DNA of 7,131 nucleotides from the NCBI GenBank assembly GCA_020356305.1, contig CP070636.1, forward strand, positions 1,150,154 through 1,157,284, written 5' to 3'. The notes under the pieces are model-generated. The model was not told the origin of the DNA. It did not search any database and saw nothing but the letters and a program-made list of their open reading frames with translations. Origin of the DNA: Candidatus Bathyarchaeota archaeon. Lineage in GTDB: Archaea > Thermoproteota > Bathyarchaeia > Bathyarchaeales > Bathyarchaeaceae. Every line of letters begins with the position of its first letter. Within the stretch, counting starts at the first letter, position 1. Position numbers and translations under genes: made by a program. Positions 4,298 to 7,131 of this stretch are shown piece after piece.

Positions 4298-5278
4298 CTA
4301 AACAAGTCTAGGCATAACCAAGTCTGCAACATCCACACTATGATCGTAGATTCGTTCTATTGAAGAAACAGCAGCAAGAATGCGAGGAGCGACCTCAATG
4401 GGCTGAGCTTGAGCACTGAGCTTGATCTTATGCAGAGAGCCTACAATCTCTTCCTTATTGTCCCCCACAGACTCTGCTAGTGAAACGTCACGAGAAAACA
4501 TTGCCCTCAGAGCGCACTCGTGAGAGTTGTATACGACCTTGTGAAGATTCAGAATAAGTTTAGAAAGCTCGTCGACAATTTTGACGCCGTCCAACTCGAC
4601 AGCTTGTTCAGCAACCTGAACGGACTGATCACCAATCGACTCAACCAAACTTGCAACCAAACGATAGTCCAGACAGTCGATGGCAAGAATCTTTAATCTC
4701 TCGCTCAATCCTGGGTTTTGAATCACTGTCCGAAGAATCCTCACTAGGAGAAAATAAAGCCTGTCAACCTCGTTGTCCCTAGCAACCACATTCTTGGCGA
4801 GATGTACGTCACCCTCAATCAGAGCCGTTATAGCGTCTCGGTGCATACCCGAAGCAATAGAGTATTCGCGACGAAGAATCTTTTCTGGAGGAAAGGCCGA
4901 GGGTTCTAGCAGGCACTGCATAATAATTCTCGCCTGATCTTCCTCAATGATCTCCAACCCGACCAAGCGACTCGACGTCTGCTTGACACGGTTACGCTCA
5001 CTCAAGCTTATCCTCTCTTTAGCCTCAACTTGGATAATGTCATAACCTAAAAGATATTTCTCAATGATCTCACGATCGAGATGAGGTGTAGGATTGACTA
5101 CCGCGATCTGCGGTATGGGTTTCGCGTCATATTCCGTGTCAATAATGAGCCGCCCATCAGCGGTTTCTGAGATGGCAACTACAGAGCCGCGTTCAAGTTT
5201 TTTTTGCTCAGCCCAATCCTTGGGCAAACAAACAAAGAAAGTTCCGCTACTTGTTCTCTGAACTTTGCGGAGGTCCAT
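4298..5278 (-). CDS. AbrB-PhoU fusion transcriptional regulator (phosphate uptake regulator type)
   Basis: The 326-residue protein starts with a SpoVT/AbrB-like DNA-binding swapped-hairpin domain (about 1-47: RKVQRTSSGTFFVCLPKDWA, then LERGSVVAI and GRLIID). It continues with helical PhoU repeats (about 110-320), which carry typical E/D-rich helices such as ARDNEVDRLYFLLVRILR and SSIERIYDHSVDVADLV. Archaeal proteins with this architecture are annotated as phosphate uptake regulators; no phosphate transporter gene is visible nearby to confirm that role. ATG 5278 is preferred over GTG 5287: a TATA-like box at 5318-5326 predicts transcription start near 5295, which leaves only about 8 nt before the GTG. 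A weak GAG-containing Shine-Dalgarno sits about 8-9 nt before the ATG. The gene appears intact and has its own promoter. Confidence 0.88.
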   Translation of the reverse strand: MDLRKVQRTSSGTFFVCLPKDWAEQKKLERGSVVAISETADGRLIIDTEYDAKPIPQIAVVNPTPHLDREIIEKYLLGYDIIQVEAKERISLSERNRVKQTSSRLVGLEIIEEDQARIIMQCLLEPSAFPPEKILRREYSIASGMHRDAITALIEGDVHLAKNVVARDNEVDRLYFLLVRILRTVIQNPGLSERLKILAIDCLDYRLVASLVESIGDQSVQVAEQAVELDGVKIVDELSKLILNLHKVVYNSHECALRAMFSRDVSLAESVGDNKEEIVGSLHKIKLSAQAQPIEVAPRILAAVSSIERIYDHSVDVADLVMPRLV

Positions 5279-5317
5279 ATGAAGCACTCAACAGAAATAT
5301 CTCTTCGTCTAGATAAG

Positions 5318-5326
5318 AATATAATT
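5318..5326 (-). promoter_or_regulatory. TATA-like box of the PhoU-type regulator gene
   Basis: The minus strand reads AATTATATT, preceded by an A-rich BRE-like AATCAAAG. The centre lies about 44 nt upstream of ATG 5278, giving a leader of roughly 17 nt. Confidence 0.5.
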
Positions 5327-5331
5327 CTTTG

Positions 5332-5351
5332 ATTAGCGTTCATTAGCGTCA
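5332..5351. repeat. Tandem 10-bp repeat upstream of the PhoU-type regulator promoter
   Basis: ATTAGCGTTC (5332-5341) is followed directly by ATTAGCGTCA (5342-5351), with 8 of 10 bases identical. The pair begins 6 bp upstream of the TATA-like box, with a one-turn period. That is a suitable place for an activator or for autoregulation by the AbrB domain, but it is only a two-copy motif. Confidence 0.4.
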
Positions 5352-5667
5352 TTTTCGCTTGCGGAAGATTCTAGCGCTGTTCATGCCGGTCACGTATTCA
5401 AAGTTGGCTTCTAGGAAGCTGCATGCTTAGTCTAGGATTCTGGGAACTCTCTGGCTGCGCGCATCCTCAAGACCAATACGCATCGTTCAACGATTACTGG
5501 GAAAAGGTATTAATGTAGCGAAGATTCATCCAGCATCCACCCGCAAAGCTTTAAGAATGCATCAAGAGACTAGAAAAAGATTCAGACAGGCTTCGTGCAT
5601 ATAGGTTGCGCGCGTGACGGCAGCTTTAACAGGGCATCTTCACTTATAGGGAAAAACTGAATTGACA

Positions 5668-5671
5668 GGAG
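5668..5671 (+). promoter_or_regulatory. Ribosome binding site of DP1
   Basis: GGAG within ACAGGAGAAG stands 7 nt before ATG 5679, the strongest Shine-Dalgarno in the window, and fixes the DP1 start. Confidence 0.7.
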
Positions 5672-5678
5672 AAGAAGG

Positions 5679-7131
5679 ATGAGTCGTCGTTCCAACAGAA
5701 AAAAGCTGGGGGAGGCTGTGGTTATAAGCGAGAGAGTTCAAAAGGCTGTTTGCTTTGCGATAGAATCTGGGTACCAGCTGGACAAAGGCGCATTCGATTT
5801 TTTAGAAACCATGTCTCAAAAGGGAGATCCAGTGCAGCTAATTGAGGAAGCCATGAAAAAGGTTGGTGCTCTCCCAGAGAAACCATTGTTCATCGAACGG
5901 AGCGTTCTGGAAGAGGCTACCAAACGGATTTTCCCTGACAAGGAAGAAGTAAAGACACCTCTACCTCAGCCCATGCTTCAAACCAGAAAAGTCGCTTTTC
6001 GTGCGTACGCAAAAGATGTGAACACACACATGAAGGTAATAGAAGACCCAACAGACAACATATGCACAACGGGTTCCATGGAGGAATACCTGGAATATTT
6101 TCAAGACCGCTTCAAAAGGATTGAGAGGCTTTTAAGAAAAAGAAGAGACACTAGAGACGCAACGACCATATCAGAAGCTCTTAGGGCTCCTGTCAACTCA
6201 AAGATCAAGATCATCGGAATGATCATTGAGAAGAGAGAACGCAAACAAAGAGTTTTTCTGCGGGTTGATGATCTCGAAGCCAGCGCGACAGTGCTTCTAC
6301 CCCCCAAAGTGATGGAAAAGGCACAGAAGGTGTTGTTGGATCAAGTTGTCTGTATCAGCGTCATCAAGGGAAGGAACGATTTGCTCATAGCTGAAGATTT
6401 CCTTTTGCCTGATGTGCCTCAAAAAACCCCACAAAAAGCTCCGATCCCAGTTTACGCAGCCCTCATCTCTGACCTGCATGTTGGGAGCAAAATGTTTTTG
6501 CATGAAGCGTTGCACCAGTTTGTGCTCTGGCTGAACGGAAGGTTGGGAAACAAAAACTTCAGAGAGATAGCGGGCCATGTTAAATACGTGGTTATCGCTG
6601 GAGATCTTGTCGATGGAATAGGCATCTATCCGGAGCAGATGAAAGAACTTGCAATAAAAGATATTTACAAGCAGTATCAGGCAATGGCGAAGTTTGCAGA
6701 AGAGATCCCGGATTACATCGAATTAATAATCATACCTGGAAATCACGATGCGTCAAGAAAAGCGTTGCCTCAACCCGCTATATCCCGAGATTACGCTGAA
6801 CCACTGTACGAAGCGAGAAAACTATTCTCCTTGGGAAACCCTGCCACTGTCAATCTTCACGGGGTTGAACTGCTTCTATATCATGGACGCAGTTTAGACG
6901 ATGTCGTTGGAGCTGCTTCAAACGTGAGCTTTCATTCGCCGGACAAAGCCATGAGACTTCTTCTGCAAAGCAGGCACTTGGCGCCTACGTACGGACAGAA
7001 GACCCCGATAGCTCCGGAAAGACGAGATTTCTTGGTCATTGAAAGAGTACCAGACATTTTTCACACTGGGCACGTGCATGTTCTCAAATATGATACGTAC
7101 CGGGGAACCCTTATGTTAAACTCTGGCGCTA
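5679..7131 (+). CDS. polB: DNA polymerase D small subunit DP1 (3'-5' exonuclease), 3' end outside window
   Basis: DP1 is the proofreading subunit of the archaeal replicative polymerase PolD; it partners the large catalytic subunit DP2. The visible 484 residues lack the last part of the protein. Domains in order are: a helical N-terminal domain (about 10-90), a low-conservation linker (about 90-170), an OB fold (about 172-248, KIKIIGMIIEKRERKQRVFLRVDD onward, quoted from start only: KIKIIGMIIEK), and a calcineurin/Mre11-like phosphoesterase domain from about 258. All visible metal-binding motifs are present: SDLHVGS (Asp265, His267), GDLVDG (Asp309), PGNHD (Asn355, His356, Asp357), YHG (His402) and GHVH (His465, His467). 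Nuclease activity is therefore expected, unlike the inactivated eukaryotic B subunits. ATG 5679 follows a strong GGAG. PolD is missing from classical Crenarchaeota, which constrains the host. The frame is clean up to the window end. Confidence 0.95.
   Translation, partial: MSRRSNRKKLGEAVVISERVQKAVCFAIESGYQLDKGAFDFLETMSQKGDPVQLIEEAMKKVGALPEKPLFIERSVLEEATKRIFPDKEEVKTPLPQPMLQTRKVAFRAYAKDVNTHMKVIEDPTDNICTTGSMEEYLEYFQDRFKRIERLLRKRRDTRDATTISEALRAPVNSKIKIIGMIIEKRERKQRVFLRVDDLEASATVLLPPKVMEKAQKVLLDQVVCISVIKGRNDLLIAEDFLLPDVPQKTPQKAPIPVYAALISDLHVGSKMFLHEALHQFVLWLNGRLGNKNFREIAGHVKYVVIAGDLVDGIGIYPEQMKELAIKDIYKQYQAMAKFAEEIPDYIELIIIPGNHDASRKALPQPAISRDYAEPLYEARKLFSLGNPATVNLHGVELLLYHGRSLDDVVGAASNVSFHSPDKAMRLLLQSRHLAPTYGQKTPIAPERRDFLVIERVPDIFHTGHVHVLKYDTYRGTLMLNSGA

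Larger units (their letters stand above)
5290..5678. other. Intergenic segment between PhoU-type regulator and DP1
   Basis: No complete gene is supported. Besides the PhoU-side promoter and tandem repeat, it contains a 57-codon open stretch on the plus strand (5431-5604) without ATG, GTG or TTG near its beginning. Part of it reads protein-like (LLGKGINVAKIHPASTRKAL), possibly a gene relic of unknown family. A 13-bp perfect palindrome ATCGTTCAACGAT lies at 5482-5494. Weak TATA-like bases CATATAG (5598-5604), about 80 nt before the DP1 ATG, might serve DP1. Confidence 0.4.

Noticed and set aside
6101..6578. Two minus-strand frames of 68 and 93 codons
   Set aside because: Both lie antisense within the intact DP1 coding sequence.
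1..7131. CRISPR array, insertion sequence or transposase
   Set aside because: No regularly spaced repeats, terminal inverted repeats or transposase-like frames are visible in the window.

Overview
The window looks archaeal. It carries a hypusine-containing translation factor aIF5A and its modifying enzyme deoxyhypusine synthase, a Nob1-type PIN/zinc-ribbon rRNA endonuclease, an AbrB-PhoU fusion regulator, and the small subunit (DP1) of the D-family DNA polymerase. TATA-like boxes and Shine-Dalgarno motifs sit at archaeal spacings. PolD is absent from classical Crenarchaeota, while multi-intron tRNAs are commonest in TACK-type archaea. A PolD-bearing TACK relative, such as a Bathyarchaeia-like lineage, would fit both; this placement is inference, not proof.

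Layout, left to right. (1) 1-597, plus strand: the 3' part of a class III aminotransferase gene that loses its C-terminal domain near base 545. (2) 622-825: a remnant resembling the N-terminus of a PAC2-family proteasome assembly chaperone. (3) 830-893, minus: a candidate C/D box sRNA with a 6-bp terminal stem. (4) 916-2326, minus: aIF5A followed by deoxyhypusine synthase, each with its own TATA-like box. Substrate and modifying enzyme are side by side. (5) 2401-3095, plus: a short ORF recalling the start of NAD kinase, then nob1 broken by one in-frame TAA. (6) 3132-3871, minus: a SAM-dependent methyltransferase gene broken by two frameshifts. (7) 3968-4134, minus: a tRNA-Ser(CGA) gene hidden by introns. 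(8) 4298-5278, minus: an AbrB-PhoU regulator with a TATA-like box and a tandem repeat upstream. (9) 5290-5678: mostly non-coding, with a 13-bp palindrome and a possible coding remnant. (10) 5679-7131, plus: DP1, running off the window end.

The main discovery is the tRNA. Read contiguously, the segment is not recognisable as a tRNA. It folds into a complete class II tRNA-Ser once a 35-nt intron at the canonical 37/38 site and a 32-nt intron in the T loop (59/60) are removed, and the T-loop intron has a textbook bulge-helix-bulge. A third mini-intron of about 13 nt in the D arm is likely.

The second theme is gene decay: four to five genes are truncated, frameshifted or stopped between genes that are fully intact (aIF5A, DHS, the PhoU regulator, DP1). 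This may be real pseudogenisation, or in part sequence error.
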